Origin: an uncultured Clostridia bacterium
GTDB taxonomy: Bacteria > Bacillota > Clostridia > Saccharofermentanales > DTU023
Direction: 5' to 3'
DNA length: 64,000 nucleotides
Assembly (NCBI GenBank): GCA_946220865.1
Contig: CAMJYM010000001.1
Span: forward strand, 62,001 to 126,000
Shown: piece after piece, positions 48,863-58,305 of the stretch
Layout of the letters: each line of letters begins with the position of its first letter
Position numbering within the stretch: position 1 is the first letter of the stretch
Translations under genes and position numbers: made by a program
The notes under the pieces: model-generated
Seen by the model: only the letters and a program-made list of their open reading frames with translations
Database searches by the model: none
Told to the model about the DNA's origin: nothing

Positions 48863-50686
48863 TCAGCCTTGCAAGGCCTCTTCTGCAAAATTCTGGCACT
48901 TGCTGAGGAAAAGCTTAAGTTCATCCCCTTTAAGCTCCCCACGGGCAAGTTTGGCGAGGTCAAGAAGATAAGCTGCAAGCTTCTGACTCTCTTCTTTTTT
49001 GCCCTCTTTCAGGGTCTTCTGCAAAACGGCGATGAGCGGATTGTCTTTATTTAAAATCACCCGCATATCCTCTCCACGCTCTGCGATCAGCTGGTCAAGG
49101 TCCATATGTGTCGGACTGTGTTCCGTCTGTCCGAGAAGCTCTCTGACTTCTTTAAGTCTCCGGGTTTCCTCATCCTGAGTAAGCAAGAGTGGCAACTTGT
49201 CCGCCCCGAGAGAACGGAGGCTAAGCGTTAAGGCAGGCCGCTGCATCAACTCAGCAAAAAGTGAAGCCGCCTGTTCATCTGGCTCATCTCCAGATTGATC
49301 CAGTGCCGCATCAAGGCGACGGAAATGGATTTCCCCCTCTTTGAGGTATTCCACAAGAGCCATGAACTGGAGATCAGCTTCATGATCCATAATAAGAACC
49401 GGGGTTTCAGCAGGCAGTAATTCTGCATAGCTTCCCAGGGCGCCCTGCCGATCACTGTAAGTCAAAGTTTTACCTGGCAGTTCCGCAAGAGTCCTTAACT
49501 GACCTTCTTTATCTTCAAAAAGGAAAATATCCAATAGCTTGCGGGCAAATTTTTCGTCCTGGAGACTGCCGAATTTAATAAAGCGCTCCAATTTCGGCCA
49601 GATTTTTTCGTAACGCCCGCGGTCATCACGGAAAAGCTGAACTAACTCATCTGCCACTTTTTTGACAATATGAGCAGAAAGCCTTTTGACGGTTGCATCA
49701 TTCTGCAAATAGGAGCGTGAAACATTGAGCGGTAGATCCGGGCAATCCAGAAAACCCTGAAGGAGAAAGAGAAAATCCGGAATCATCTCATGCAGATGAT
49801 CTGACACAAAGACCTGGCGGCTGTACACGCGGATGCGGCCTTCCGCACTCACGAAATGATTGCTGTCAGCAGGAAAATAGAGAATGCCCTGGAGGCGCAG
49901 AGGATAATCCATATTCAGATGAATATGGAATAAGGGCTCCCCTTCATGCGGGAAATTCTTCTGATAAAAATCAAGGTAGTCTTTATCTGTACAGTCCCGA
50001 GGCTTTTTCAGCCAAAGAGGGTGATTATCATTGATCTGCTCACCCTTTTCCTCTGACTTGTCACTGAAAAAAACAGGATAAGCCATGAAACCACAGTACT
50101 TTGCAAGGAGCGAGCGTATCTTGAAAGCAGGATAATTTTTCAGACCTTCTTCACTCAGATGCAGAAGAATATCGGTGCCAATCTCTTTTTTATCGGAGGC
50201 CGACATTCTGAAGTTCTCCCCGTCTTCGCTCTCCCAGCGCACGGCTTCCTGATCCGGGAAGGTGGAGAGGGTGTTGATCTCAACCTTATCAGAGACCATG
50301 AAAGCGGAGTAAAAGCCGAGGCCAAAGTGCCCAATAACACTTTGCCCGCTCTTTTCAATTTCCTGATATTTCTGGACAAAATCGACCAGGCCTGAGCAGG
50401 CAATCTGATTGATATATTTGTCCACTTCCCCGGCAGTCATGCCGATACCGTTATCTTCAATATGCAGACATTTATTTTCACTGTCCAGATAGACACGGAC
50501 ATAAAATTCATCACAGTTGGCTGAAATTTTTCCGCTGCGTGCAAGCATCTCTCTCTTGGCGAGCGCATCGAGCGCGTTGGCAACAAGTTCGCGCAAAAAG
50601 ATTTCTTCCTCGGAGTAGAGCCACTGGCGAATAATGGGAAAAATGTTTTCGGAACTGACCGATATCTTGCCGCTATTTTCTTTCAT
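48863..50686 (-). CDS. htpG: Molecular chaperone HtpG (Hsp90 family)
   Basis: ATP-dependent chaperone. 607 residues. GHKL ATPase: FLRELVANALDAL, LHIEDNGIGMTAGEVDKYINQIA and GHFGLGFYSAFMV; middle domain with RIRVYSRQVFVSDHLHEMIPDFLFLLQGF and a shorter C-terminal dimerisation region. ATG 50686 has AGAGG 8 bases upstream; the frame upstream to 51220 is antisense to the sortase gene and is not part of the protein. Confidence 0.93.
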   Translation of the reverse strand: MKENSGKISVSSENIFPIIRQWLYSEEEIFLRELVANALDALAKREMLARSGKISANCDEFYVRVYLDSENKCLHIEDNGIGMTAGEVDKYINQIACSGLVDFVQKYQEIEKSGQSVIGHFGLGFYSAFMVSDKVEINTLSTFPDQEAVRWESEDGENFRMSASDKKEIGTDILLHLSEEGLKNYPAFKIRSLLAKYCGFMAYPVFFSDKSEEKGEQINDNHPLWLKKPRDCTDKDYLDFYQKNFPHEGEPLFHIHLNMDYPLRLQGILYFPADSNHFVSAEGRIRVYSRQVFVSDHLHEMIPDFLFLLQGFLDCPDLPLNVSRSYLQNDATVKRLSAHIVKKVADELVQLFRDDRGRYEKIWPKLERFIKFGSLQDEKFARKLLDIFLFEDKEGQLRTLAELPGKTLTYSDRQGALGSYAELLPAETPVLIMDHEADLQFMALVEYLKEGEIHFRRLDAALDQSGDEPDEQAASLFAELMQRPALTLSLRSLGADKLPLLLTQDEETRRLKEVRELLGQTEHSPTHMDLDQLIAERGEDMRVILNKDNPLIAVLQKTLKEGKKEESQKLAAYLLDLAKLARGELKGDELKLFLSKCQNFAEEALQG

Positions 50687-50722
50687 GACTTTAACCTCTG
50701 TCCATTTTGTGAAATAATAGGC

Positions 50723-50751
50723 CGACACCAGGTGAATAAAGGCTGGTGTCG
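50723..50751. promoter_or_regulatory. 9-base inverted repeat in the htpG/sortase divergent region
   Basis: Arms CGACACCAG (50723-50731) and CTGGTGTCG (50743-50751), perfect, 11-base spacer. It lies 37 bases before the htpG start and just downstream of a minus-strand TATGTT. The position resembles the CIRCE operator, but the sequence is unlike CIRCE (TTAGCACTC-N9-GAGTGCTAA). Possible operator; either direction could be served. Confidence 0.55.
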
Positions 50752-50829
50752 CTTTACTAACATAGCACGATTGAGCTAAAATATAAAACAGTTTCCAGGC
50801 TATCAGGCCATTTATGAGGTGTAATTTAG

Positions 50830-51966
50830 ATGACTCCTTTTTCTGATTCTGACCCACGAAGGAATAGCAGACAGCCCTATGGACAAAACGTCCAGGGGCG
50901 TGGCAATCTTTCAGGCAGACAAGCTGCACCACGTCCTTCCTATGCGGGCAGCCGCAGTAGTGGGCGTCCTGTCTCCCAACAGCCTTCGCGTCCTCAGAAT
51001 CCAAATCCTTACCCAGGCAGAGCGCCTTATGGCCAACAGCAAAGGTCTCCTTACCCTCCCCAGGGATCCCGTTATCCGCGTCCCGGAGAAAAGTCCGACA
51101 GAGTAAACCCCTACCGGTCTCCTTCGCCTTACCCTCAGCAGGGCAACCGTTATCCATATGGGTCAGGCCCTTCCGGCAGAAGACCTGAACCGAAGAGAGG
51201 AAGCCGACAAGCGCGGACAAAGCAGGGTAAAAAAACTTCCCGTTGGATCCTTGCCCTTCTCGATATCGGCATCGTTGCAGTTCTGGGGGCAGCCGTTTTC
51301 TTCCTGCTCAAGCCCATCATTATGGAGCGTCAGGTAGAGCGATACAAAGCCAATACTCTTGAGCGTCTGCAGAGAAATCCAAATGAAACCATCATCGAAA
51401 AGGTCGACAAAAATTTTGGCAAGGTCTTCGGCGAATCAGCTGAACCTCTCCCTCCCGGCGTGGAATTTGTCGACAACGATGCTGATCTCCCGGACAGTGA
51501 AACCATTACGGTGAACTTTGTTGGCCGTCTGGTCATTCCACGAATCGGCTGTAATACTCCACTCTCATTGGATTACGGTGTCATGCCTTCTATCCGTTTC
51601 TCTGCGGGTATTCATGGCTCTTTTGCCAATCTCCTGGATCCAGGTCTGACGAATATCTTTGGTCACCGCTATCTGACTAAAGGGCGCGACTTTAACCGCC
51701 TGAATGAGATGGAGCCGGGCGACCAGTTTTACATTGATTACAACGTCGATGGCCTGCGCCATTTTTATAAAGTTACAGAAGTAAAGATCATCCCCAGGGA
51801 GGAAATTCAGGAAAGGGTTTACGACCAGTTTGAACAGAAAACACTCTGTCTGATCACCTGCCATCCCCCGAACTACAGTGATGACAGCGAACGACTGCTG
51901 GTCTACGCTGTCCCGGATGATTCTATGGAAACCATAGCGATCCCCGCCCAGAACATCAATGAATAA
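50830..51966 (+). CDS. Sortase with long cytoplasmic Pro/Gln/Arg-rich N-terminal tail
   Basis: 378 residues. The first about 137 residues are rich in Pro, Gln, Ser, Tyr and Arg with repeats of YP/RYP types; a membrane helix follows (WILALLDIGIVAVLGAAVFFLL, about 139-160), then a sortase beta-barrel. Catalytic residues: His in NIFGHRYLT, Cys in LITCHPP and Arg in SERLLVYA. The domain type is closest in my reading to class D/E sortases. Sortases attach surface proteins to the cell wall; no LPXTG substrate gene is in the window. GAGG is 10 bases before ATG. Confidence 0.87.
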   Translation: MTPFSDSDPRRNSRQPYGQNVQGRGNLSGRQAAPRPSYAGSRSSGRPVSQQPSRPQNPNPYPGRAPYGQQQRSPYPPQGSRYPRPGEKSDRVNPYRSPSPYPQQGNRYPYGSGPSGRRPEPKRGSRQARTKQGKKTSRWILALLDIGIVAVLGAAVFFLLKPIIMERQVERYKANTLERLQRNPNETIIEKVDKNFGKVFGESAEPLPPGVEFVDNDADLPDSETITVNFVGRLVIPRIGCNTPLSLDYGVMPSIRFSAGIHGSFANLLDPGLTNIFGHRYLTKGRDFNRLNEMEPGDQFYIDYNVDGLRHFYKVTEVKIIPREEIQERVYDQFEQKTLCLITCHPPNYSDDSERLLVYAVPDDSMETIAIPAQNINE

Positions 51967-51976
51967 ACAACGAAAA

Positions 51977-52006
51977 ACAGCCCCGTTGAAACGGGGCTGT
52001 TTTTTT
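51977..52006 (+). terminator. Bidirectional-looking intrinsic terminator after the sortase gene
   Basis: 11-base-pair stem ACAGCCCCGTT/AACGGGGCTGT (51977-51987, 51990-52000) with a GA-type loop and T6 tail on the plus strand; an A-run on the left also allows minus-strand use for ydbC. Confidence 0.85.
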
Positions 52007-52007
52007 A

Positions 52008-52250
52008 CTATTCCTGGCCAAAAACCTCATCGAGATTCATCTCATTCAGCATTTCACGGAGAATAGCAGCCTCTTCACGATTGAGCGAGACGCCTTTACC
52101 CATTTTCGCATGCTCTGGCGCCCAGTCACGGATATCCAGCTTGGCTTTGGCGTCGTTCCAGCTCACCAGATTAAGTTCACGACTCCAGCCTGATTTGCTG
52201 CTGCTGAGCTGTCCTATTTCCTTCTTGATTTCATATTTAAATTCTGCCAT
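52008..52250 (-). CDS. YdbC family (PC4-like) single-stranded DNA-binding protein
   Basis: 80 residues. MAEFKYEIKKEIGQLSSSKSGWSRELNLVSWNDAKAKLDIRDWAP is the YdbC/PC4-like fold seen in many Bacillota; relatives bind single-stranded DNA in vitro. Convergent with the sortase gene, sharing its terminator. Role in vivo unknown. Confidence 0.85.
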   Translation of the reverse strand: MAEFKYEIKKEIGQLSSSKSGWSRELNLVSWNDAKAKLDIRDWAPEHAKMGKGVSLNREEAAILREMLNEMNLDEVFGQE

Positions 52251-52391
52251 CTCTAAATCCTTCTTTCCATCAATGATAGCTTTTCCTGACTCAAGGTCAG
52301 TGGAAAAGTGCTTAATCTATTCCGCTGTTTGATCATGACAGCTGTTCTATCATTTCATCCGCCCAACCTTCTGTCAAGGCGTTGCGACGGA

Positions 52392-54833
52392 TCAAACCGC
52401 CTGGGGTGATATCTTCCAGATCTCTCCGGCATATTCACTAATGGTCCTGTCGGAACTGAAGTGACCACTGCTGCAGATGTTATTCCAGCACATGGAAGCC
52501 CATTTTTCACGATCTTCATAGGCCGCAAAAGCGTCCAGACGACGCCTGCGGTACTCATCAAAGTCACCAAGGATGTAATAGATATCGGCCTTTTCGTAAG
52601 AACTTCCGGTGAGCAGCATACGATACAGATCCTGGAACATTCCCGTCCCGTTATCGTTCAGCGTGCCATCAATCAGGCTATCAACAACACGCTTTAAGCC
52701 GGGAATGTTTTCATACTGCCATCTTGAGTTGTAGTAGTCGAGCGTCGCCGGAAAATCCTTAATTCTCGAACCAAACATAAAAGCATTTTCCTCACCGACT
52801 GCAGCGCAGATCTCCAGATTTGCGCCATCCCAGGTGCCGAGGGTCAGTGCGCCATTCATCATAAACTTCATGTTGCCTGTCCCTGAAGCTTCTTTGCCTA
52901 CGGTCGATATCTGCTCAGAGATATCGGCTGCAGGGAAAATGCGTTCGCCCATGGAAACATTGTAATTGGGCAGAAAAATCACCTTGATCCAGGGTGAAAC
53001 CTGAGGATCAGCAGCGATAAGCCGGGCGATTTCGTTAATGAATTTGATGATCGATTTGGCCCGGAAATATCCAGGAGCGGCTTTAGCTCCAAAAATGAAG
53101 TTGACCGGCCGTTTCAGCGGGTTCTTCCCCTCTTTGATCTGATAATAGAGATCCAGAATTTGCAGAGCATTCAGAGACTGGCGCTTGTATTCGTGCAGGC
53201 GCTTAACCTGAACATCAAAAATGGCTTCAGAAGACAGCTCCACAGCTGTATTCTTTTGCACCAGTTGAGCCAGCCGCTCTTTGTTTTTCTTCTTAATCTC
53301 CAAAAAGCGTTGGAGAACATTTTGATCGTCAGCATATTTTTTAAGTTCGCTGAGCCGGGATAAATCTGTCACCCAGGCATCGGAACCGAGGAGTTCGCTC
53401 AACAATTCAGAGAGATCAGGATTGCTGCATTTCAGCCAACGACGGGGCGTAACGCCATTGGTTTTATTGTTAAAGCGCTCCGGCCACATCGCATAAAAAT
53501 CTTTAAGGGTTTCACGCTGAAGAATGCCGGAGTGAATAGCGGCCACGCCGTTAATGCTGAAGGAGGTATAGCTGGCAAGATTGGCCATGTGGACCTTGCC
53601 ATCGTGAAGTGGAGAATCAGCCTCAATCTGCTCAAAGTTCAATCCTTTGCTGCGGGCCTCCTCACGGAAATTGTGGTCAATCATGCGGACGATTTCTAGG
53701 ATGCGCGGGAAGAGAAACTGAAAAATCGAGACATCCCATTTTTCCAGGGCTTCAGCCATCACCGTGTGATTCGTATAAGCAAAGCAACGCTGAGCGATCG
53801 CAAAGGCTTTTTCAAAACTCAGGCCATGCTCATCCATCAACAGACGGATGAGTTCCGGTATCGCGAGAACAGGATGCGTGTCATTAAGATGCAGCACGTT
53901 AAACTCAGCAAATTGCTCCCAGCTCTCACCATGCTCCTTGATAAAATTGCTAAGGATGGACTGCAGAGAAGCCGCAACGAAAAAATATTGCTGCCGAACA
54001 CGAAGCACCTTACCGTCATAAGACGTATCATTGGGATAAAGGACACGATAGATATCCTGAACCCGATTTCTCTCGACCAGGGCATCGTCAAAGCGCTGGG
54101 AATTAAAAAGGTTAAAATCAAACTCCTCTGCCGGCTCAGGACGCCAGAGGCGCAAAACGTTGATGTTTGCAGTGCCATAGCCAGTGATAGGCAAATCATA
54201 GGGCACGGCCCAGACATCCATATCCTGGTAATGAAGCAGAACTTTATTATTTTCGCGGCGGCAGTTAAAGGGATAAGGAAGCTCCATCCAGGCATCCGGA
54301 TATTCTTTCTGAAAGCCATCTTCAATTTTCTGTTTGAAGAGGCCATAGCGGTAAAGGATTCCGTAGCCTGTCACCGGCAGGTTCCGGGTAGCGCAGGAAT
54401 CCATAAAACAGGCAGCGAGGCGGCCAAGCCCTCCGTTACCAAGACCCGGATCTGTTTCTTCTTCTTCAATACGGCTGAGTTCAAAGCCCAATTCCGCACA
54501 GAGTTCTTCGGCTTCCTTCACAATACCGAGATTAACCAGGTTATTGTGAAGGCTGCGGCCGATCAAAAATTCAGCCGAAAAATAATGGGCCTGACGCACA
54601 GGGCGATAAGTTTTTCGCGATTTTTCCCAGCGCACGGCGATAAGTTCCATAACCGCGCGGGAAAGAGCTGTCCAGAATTCCTGTTCGGTAGCCTCATCCA
54701 GCTGTTTACCATATTCTGCCCGGAGATGGCCAATTACACTTTCCCTGAAACCTTTTTTTAAATCCGGGTTCTCGGGAAAAGTTAAATCTCTCTTCTGAAT
54801 GCTTTCAGCTTCGATCTTCTGATTTTTTACCAT
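52392..54833 (-). CDS. glgP: Glycogen/starch/alpha-glucan phosphorylase
   Basis: Releases glucose 1-phosphate from alpha-1,4-glucans with phosphate and PLP. 813 residues. ETDPGLGNGGLGRLAACFMDS, YGIRYRYGLF-type segment (YGILYRYGLFKQ), LHLNDTHPVLAIPELIR, FNNKTNGVTPRRWL and EASGTGNMKFMMNGALTLGTWDGANLEI (PLP lysine region) are present. AAGGA is 9 bases before ATG. Acts with the pullulanase at the window end in storage-polysaccharide use; not adjacent to it. Confidence 0.96.
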   Translation of the reverse strand: MVKNQKIEAESIQKRDLTFPENPDLKKGFRESVIGHLRAEYGKQLDEATEQEFWTALSRAVMELIAVRWEKSRKTYRPVRQAHYFSAEFLIGRSLHNNLVNLGIVKEAEELCAELGFELSRIEEEETDPGLGNGGLGRLAACFMDSCATRNLPVTGYGILYRYGLFKQKIEDGFQKEYPDAWMELPYPFNCRRENNKVLLHYQDMDVWAVPYDLPITGYGTANINVLRLWRPEPAEEFDFNLFNSQRFDDALVERNRVQDIYRVLYPNDTSYDGKVLRVRQQYFFVAASLQSILSNFIKEHGESWEQFAEFNVLHLNDTHPVLAIPELIRLLMDEHGLSFEKAFAIAQRCFAYTNHTVMAEALEKWDVSIFQFLFPRILEIVRMIDHNFREEARSKGLNFEQIEADSPLHDGKVHMANLASYTSFSINGVAAIHSGILQRETLKDFYAMWPERFNNKTNGVTPRRWLKCSNPDLSELLSELLGSDAWVTDLSRLSELKKYADDQNVLQRFLEIKKKNKERLAQLVQKNTAVELSSEAIFDVQVKRLHEYKRQSLNALQILDLYYQIKEGKNPLKRPVNFIFGAKAAPGYFRAKSIIKFINEIARLIAADPQVSPWIKVIFLPNYNVSMGERIFPAADISEQISTVGKEASGTGNMKFMMNGALTLGTWDGANLEICAAVGEENAFMFGSRIKDFPATLDYYNSRWQYENIPGLKRVVDSLIDGTLNDNGTGMFQDLYRMLLTGSSYEKADIYYILGDFDEYRRRRLDAFAAYEDREKWASMCWNNICSSGHFSSDRTISEYAGEIWKISPQAV

Positions 54834-55062
54834 TCGCTTATTTCCTTTTCATATTTAAAATGACTTCGTTTATATTAAAAAGCAGATTGTCGTGAGGCAA
54901 TCTTACATCAATTAAGGATGAAAGCCCTGAAATTCCAACGACTTGTTTATTATAAAAAAAGTCTTCCCTCTATTCAATGGAACCGGCTTGTCGGCTATTG
55001 TCATGGATTTGGCGTTAAAAAAAATCCGAAAAGCTTCAGACTTTGTTCTGGAGGTTGCAACG

Positions 55063-55668
55063 ATGCCGCTGTTATTTGATCTTATCGAAGTATCATTCCT
55101 GCTTTATTTTGTTTTTCAAGACCTGGAAACACAACAGCTTTCCCTGAGAGCGCTCCTGCTCTTTGGCCTGACTGAATATGGCCTGGCATTCGTAAACGCC
55201 TGTTTATTTGCCTCTCCTGCAACTCGCTATTCAGCAGCAGCACACGTTCATGAAACCACACTCTGTGAGCCTGGCACAGATTACAACTTATGTGTATTGT
55301 TGTCTGCTGTCGAAAACAGCCTCGGCGCTCGCTTTTCTGAAATTCTAAGCGCTTGCTTTTCATTTTTCCTGCTGCAACTGTTTTTGCTCATAACGGTCTC
55401 TGTCCTGCTTTTTCTTGCTGAAAAATGGCGTGGCCATTTTCTCCTGGGCGCTGCGGACTTACTCCTGCCCTTGCTCCTGCTGCCTCGTCTGGGCTTGAAA
55501 AAAGCTCTGCTGCTCTTTCCTCTTGCTTCGTCTCTCAGTCTTCCCGCTTTTATACTGCTCTATGTCAGAATGAGTCAAATAGGAGCAAAGTCCCTGGCAG
55601 AAGCTCACCTTCCATTATATCCATTTTACTTCTGCGCCCTCCTTTGCCTGAGGTTTTGCATGATATAA
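55063..55668 (+). CDS. Hydrophobic membrane protein, function unknown
   Basis: About 201 residues, four or five hydrophobic segments (about 5-25, 60-75, 90-115, 118-138, 160-185), no recognisable family. ATG 55063 has GGAGG 8 bases upstream, so the longer frame from TTG 54943 is not preferred. Just upstream of the YtvI-like permease (32 bases), so probably co-transcribed with it. Confidence 0.5.
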   Translation: MPLLFDLIEVSFLLYFVFQDLETQQLSLRALLLFGLTEYGLAFVNACLFASPATRYSAAAHVHETTLCEPGTDYNLCVLLSAVENSLGARFSEILSACFSFFLLQLFLLITVSVLLFLAEKWRGHFLLGAADLLLPLLLLPRLGLKKALLLFPLASSLSLPAFILLYVRMSQIGAKSLAEAHLPLYPFYFCALLCLRFCMI

Positions 55669-55700
55669 TACCCATGCAAACTAAGGCCCTGGAGGGATTT

Positions 55701-56987
55701 ATGCCAAGCCATCGCGAAGAAAATCTAGATATCATCATTAAAATCGTCAAGCTTTTGCTCATCAGTGGCTTAATTATCTTAGCGCTCTTTCTGAGTCTGA
55801 AGATTTTTCCCTACCTCATGCCTTTTTTTATCGGCCTCCTGCTGGCCGAATGCTCCATGTACCTCTCCGCCATACTCAAGCGACTCTGGTGCAAGCTGAG
55901 CCGGGGTGAAAAGAAGAGACTCAAAAGGCGAGACGGGGATAAACTTGCCGTCCTCATTTACTTTCTCATCGTCGTTTCCATTCTTGTCCTCGTCACTTTA
56001 GGAATTACCGCTGGGGTCAGTCAGCTGCGACGCTTTATCATCAGTTTTCCTGCGACCGTGCAAAAAGTAAGTCTGGAAGATCAAATCAGCGATCTTGTTG
56101 ATAAAATTCAGAGCCCTGATCTACAAAGCAATATCCATAAAACACTGGCAGAACTCAACACAATGATTTCCCAGAGCATTCCCAATATCGTGAGCCGCAG
56201 CCTGAATGCCCTGAGTCACTTTATGGCCCATCTGCCTCTGACCTTGCTGGTTATTGTCATCTCCCTGATGTGCGGCTACTATTCTATTAACGGCACACGC
56301 AAAATTTATGTCTCGGCATTAAGGGTAACCCGTAATCGCCGCCTGGTTCGCAATATTTTCGTCTTAATCAGCAGGGTGATCACGACGGTCTTCCGCATTG
56401 TCGGTGGTTATATTCTTCTGATGTTGATCACCTTTATCGAGTGCCTTATTGGCTTTCTCATCATTGGCATCAGCAATACTTGGATCTGGGCGCTTATAGC
56501 GGCTCTTGTCGATATTTTACCCGTACTTGGCATCTCAGCGGTGCTGCTCCCTATGATCGTGTATTGCTTCCTCGGCGGGCTCATGATAAAAGCTATAGGG
56601 CTTATCGTGCTTCTGGTCATTATGACCATAGCACGCCGCATGTGGGAGCCTCTTATTCTCGGTAGTGTCATGAAACTGCATCCGCTCATCACCATTTTGA
56701 GCATGATGCTGGGTATCGTTTTATGGGGTCTTTCCGGTGTTGTCCTCGGACCGATGTATTTCGTGACCCTGCAGCAATTTCTGCAGGTCTTCAATCTGCA
56801 TAATGCCCTTAGTCATCTCTTCTCCGAAAACTCATTAAAGCTGCAGCAATATCTTGACCAGCGTGCCGAAGAGTCGGCCCGCGAAGAGATTGAACTGCGC
56901 CGCTTAAAAGCGGCTGAACGCCGGGCCCGGGCTAAGGAACGGCGCGCTAAGACAGAAGAACGAAACAAAAGCGAATCAAAACTCTGA
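55701..56987 (+). CDS. AI-2E family permease, YtvI-like membrane protein
   Basis: 428 residues from ATG 55701 (GGAGG 5 bases upstream; the longer frame to 55425 overlaps the preceding gene). About seven membrane helices with the family's central soluble region (GVSQLRRFIISFPATVQ and a helix to residue about 180) and ALIAALVDILPVLGISAVLLP, conserved in AI-2E permeases. The last about 50 residues form a very charged coiled coil (Arg/Glu/Lys), unusual for the family. In sporulating Bacillota YtvI is forespore-associated; the present role is inferred. Confidence 0.82.
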   Translation: MPSHREENLDIIIKIVKLLLISGLIILALFLSLKIFPYLMPFFIGLLLAECSMYLSAILKRLWCKLSRGEKKRLKRRDGDKLAVLIYFLIVVSILVLVTLGITAGVSQLRRFIISFPATVQKVSLEDQISDLVDKIQSPDLQSNIHKTLAELNTMISQSIPNIVSRSLNALSHFMAHLPLTLLVIVISLMCGYYSINGTRKIYVSALRVTRNRRLVRNIFVLISRVITTVFRIVGGYILLMLITFIECLIGFLIIGISNTWIWALIAALVDILPVLGISAVLLPMIVYCFLGGLMIKAIGLIVLLVIMTIARRMWEPLILGSVMKLHPLITILSMMLGIVLWGLSGVVLGPMYFVTLQQFLQVFNLHNALSHLFSENSLKLQQYLDQRAEESAREEIELRRLKAAERRARAKERRAKTEERNKSESKL

Positions 56988-57018
56988 AAAGCCCTCTCTG
57001 CGCTCAGGCGTCAGGGCT
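56985..57018 (-). terminator. Possible terminator between the convergent YtvI-like and mltG genes
   Basis: Minus-strand AGCCCT and AGGGCT arms (56990-56995 and 57013-57018) with a 17-base loop and TTTTC tail. Weak hairpin, serving mltG if real. Confidence 0.4.
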
Positions 57019-58282
57019 CTGTTTCGTCACTTACATTTTCGGCGGGAACGGTCTCGCCCTCAGGACTGACCATCTGACCGATTTCGGGATCGTAATAGGC
57101 TTCCGGGGTTGTTTCTTCTACAGTTTTTTCTGTCGTATTGCCCTCTTCCCAGGCATTGCGATAATATTCAATATTGGCCTGATGTTCTTCCGCATTGGTG
57201 GCAAAAACATTGCTGCCGTCTCCGGTTGCACAAAAGTAAAGATATTGGCTTGCTCCCGGCCAGCTATCCTCGTTGGCCGGCCAGAGAATCCCCTCGATGG
57301 CCAGGGTACCCGGATTATTGATGGGCCCCGGAGGGAGACCAGGGTTAGCATAGGTGTTGTAAGGATTATTGCGGTATTTCTGGAGGTCGGCATTGGTCGC
57401 CCAGGGGATAGGCTTTTCCCCTTCTTCACTGCGCAGATAGTTAATGGTTGCGCAGGATTCCATCGGCATCTTGAGCTCAAAACGATTGAGGAAGACTCGA
57501 CCGATTTTACTCATCTCTTCGATGTTGCCTTCGGCCTGAACAATTGAGGCGATGGTGATGACCTGATCCATACTCATATTCATGCGCGCTGCCCGGCTGC
57601 TGTAATCGTTTTCTGAGAGTTTCTTCAGTGTATTGTCCAGAAACATCCGCAAAATGCCGACCTCATCCAGGTTAGGATCAAACCAGTAAGTATCCGGCCA
57701 GAGATAGCCCTGTAGCAGCCACTCGCGCTCGGGATTGGCAGAGAGCTCACGTACAAAAGGATAGTCCAGAAACTCATTGGGGTGACGGACGAGATCATCC
57801 ATGCGGCGGACATCAATATTGAGTCCTGCCTCAACGAGTTTGTCGCGCATCTGGAGATAGGTTTCCCCTTCTACAAAAGTAATCTTTAAAGGATCCGGCT
57901 GACGCGTCAGGATAAACATGATCTCGTCATAGCTCATATTTTTAAGCAGATAATGCGTTCCGGCCTGATAACTGTTGTCGAAACCGTTAAATTTAGAGAG
58001 GAAGCGAAAAAGGAAGGAATTACTGATGATATCGTGATCCTTAAGGATTTTCGTGATCTCATCCATATCGGCTGAACGCGGAATAAACACCGCAACCGCC
58101 CCAGGTGTCTCCTCGGTCACCATCGCTTTACCGCTCTCCTCATAAGCCTCATTGAGGCGAGTCAGTCGTTTATCCTGAGTCTGCACGTAGTGAAAGCCCT
58201 GGAGAAAAGCCGCAAATGCGGTTAGAATCAGCGCAGCTGCAATGCAGAGGATGAGCATGGTTTTACTGATTTTTGCACCCAT
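57011..58282 (-). CDS. mltG: Endolytic transglycosylase MltG
   Basis: Cleaves nascent peptidoglycan strands. 423 residues: an N-terminal membrane anchor (MLILCIAAALILTAFAAFLQGF, about 9-30), then LysM-like/YceG domain with VAVFIPRSADMDEITKILKDHDIIS, TFVEGETYLQMRDKL, and ITIASIVQAEGNIEEMSKIGRVFLNRFELKMPMESCATINY; the Glu in QAEG is the putative catalytic residue in gram-positive-type MltG proteins, as I recall. A C-terminal acidic, Thr/Glu-rich tail follows. GGGAGG is 7 bases before ATG. Confidence 0.9.
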   Translation of the reverse strand: MGAKISKTMLILCIAAALILTAFAAFLQGFHYVQTQDKRLTRLNEAYEESGKAMVTEETPGAVAVFIPRSADMDEITKILKDHDIISNSFLFRFLSKFNGFDNSYQAGTHYLLKNMSYDEIMFILTRQPDPLKITFVEGETYLQMRDKLVEAGLNIDVRRMDDLVRHPNEFLDYPFVRELSANPEREWLLQGYLWPDTYWFDPNLDEVGILRMFLDNTLKKLSENDYSSRAARMNMSMDQVITIASIVQAEGNIEEMSKIGRVFLNRFELKMPMESCATINYLRSEEGEKPIPWATNADLQKYRNNPYNTYANPGLPPGPINNPGTLAIEGILWPANEDSWPGASQYLYFCATGDGSNVFATNAEEHQANIEYYRNAWEEGNTTEKTVEETTPEAYYDPEIGQMVSPEGETVPAENVSDETEP

Positions 58283-58305
58283 AGCGGCACCTCCCTTCTT
58301 AAGGC

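Noticed and set aside
50687..51220. 178-residue N-terminal extension of htpG open frame
   Set aside because: It lies antisense to the sortase gene and beyond a good ribosome binding site and the conserved HtpG start at 50686; it is non-coding.
53766..54761. 331-codon open frame on the plus strand
   Set aside because: Antisense to glgP, without start signals or protein family pattern.
54918..55080. Short frame beginning ATG AAA GCC upstream of the membrane protein
   Set aside because: 54 codons, stops inside the next gene, no conserved features; overlaps the likely leader.
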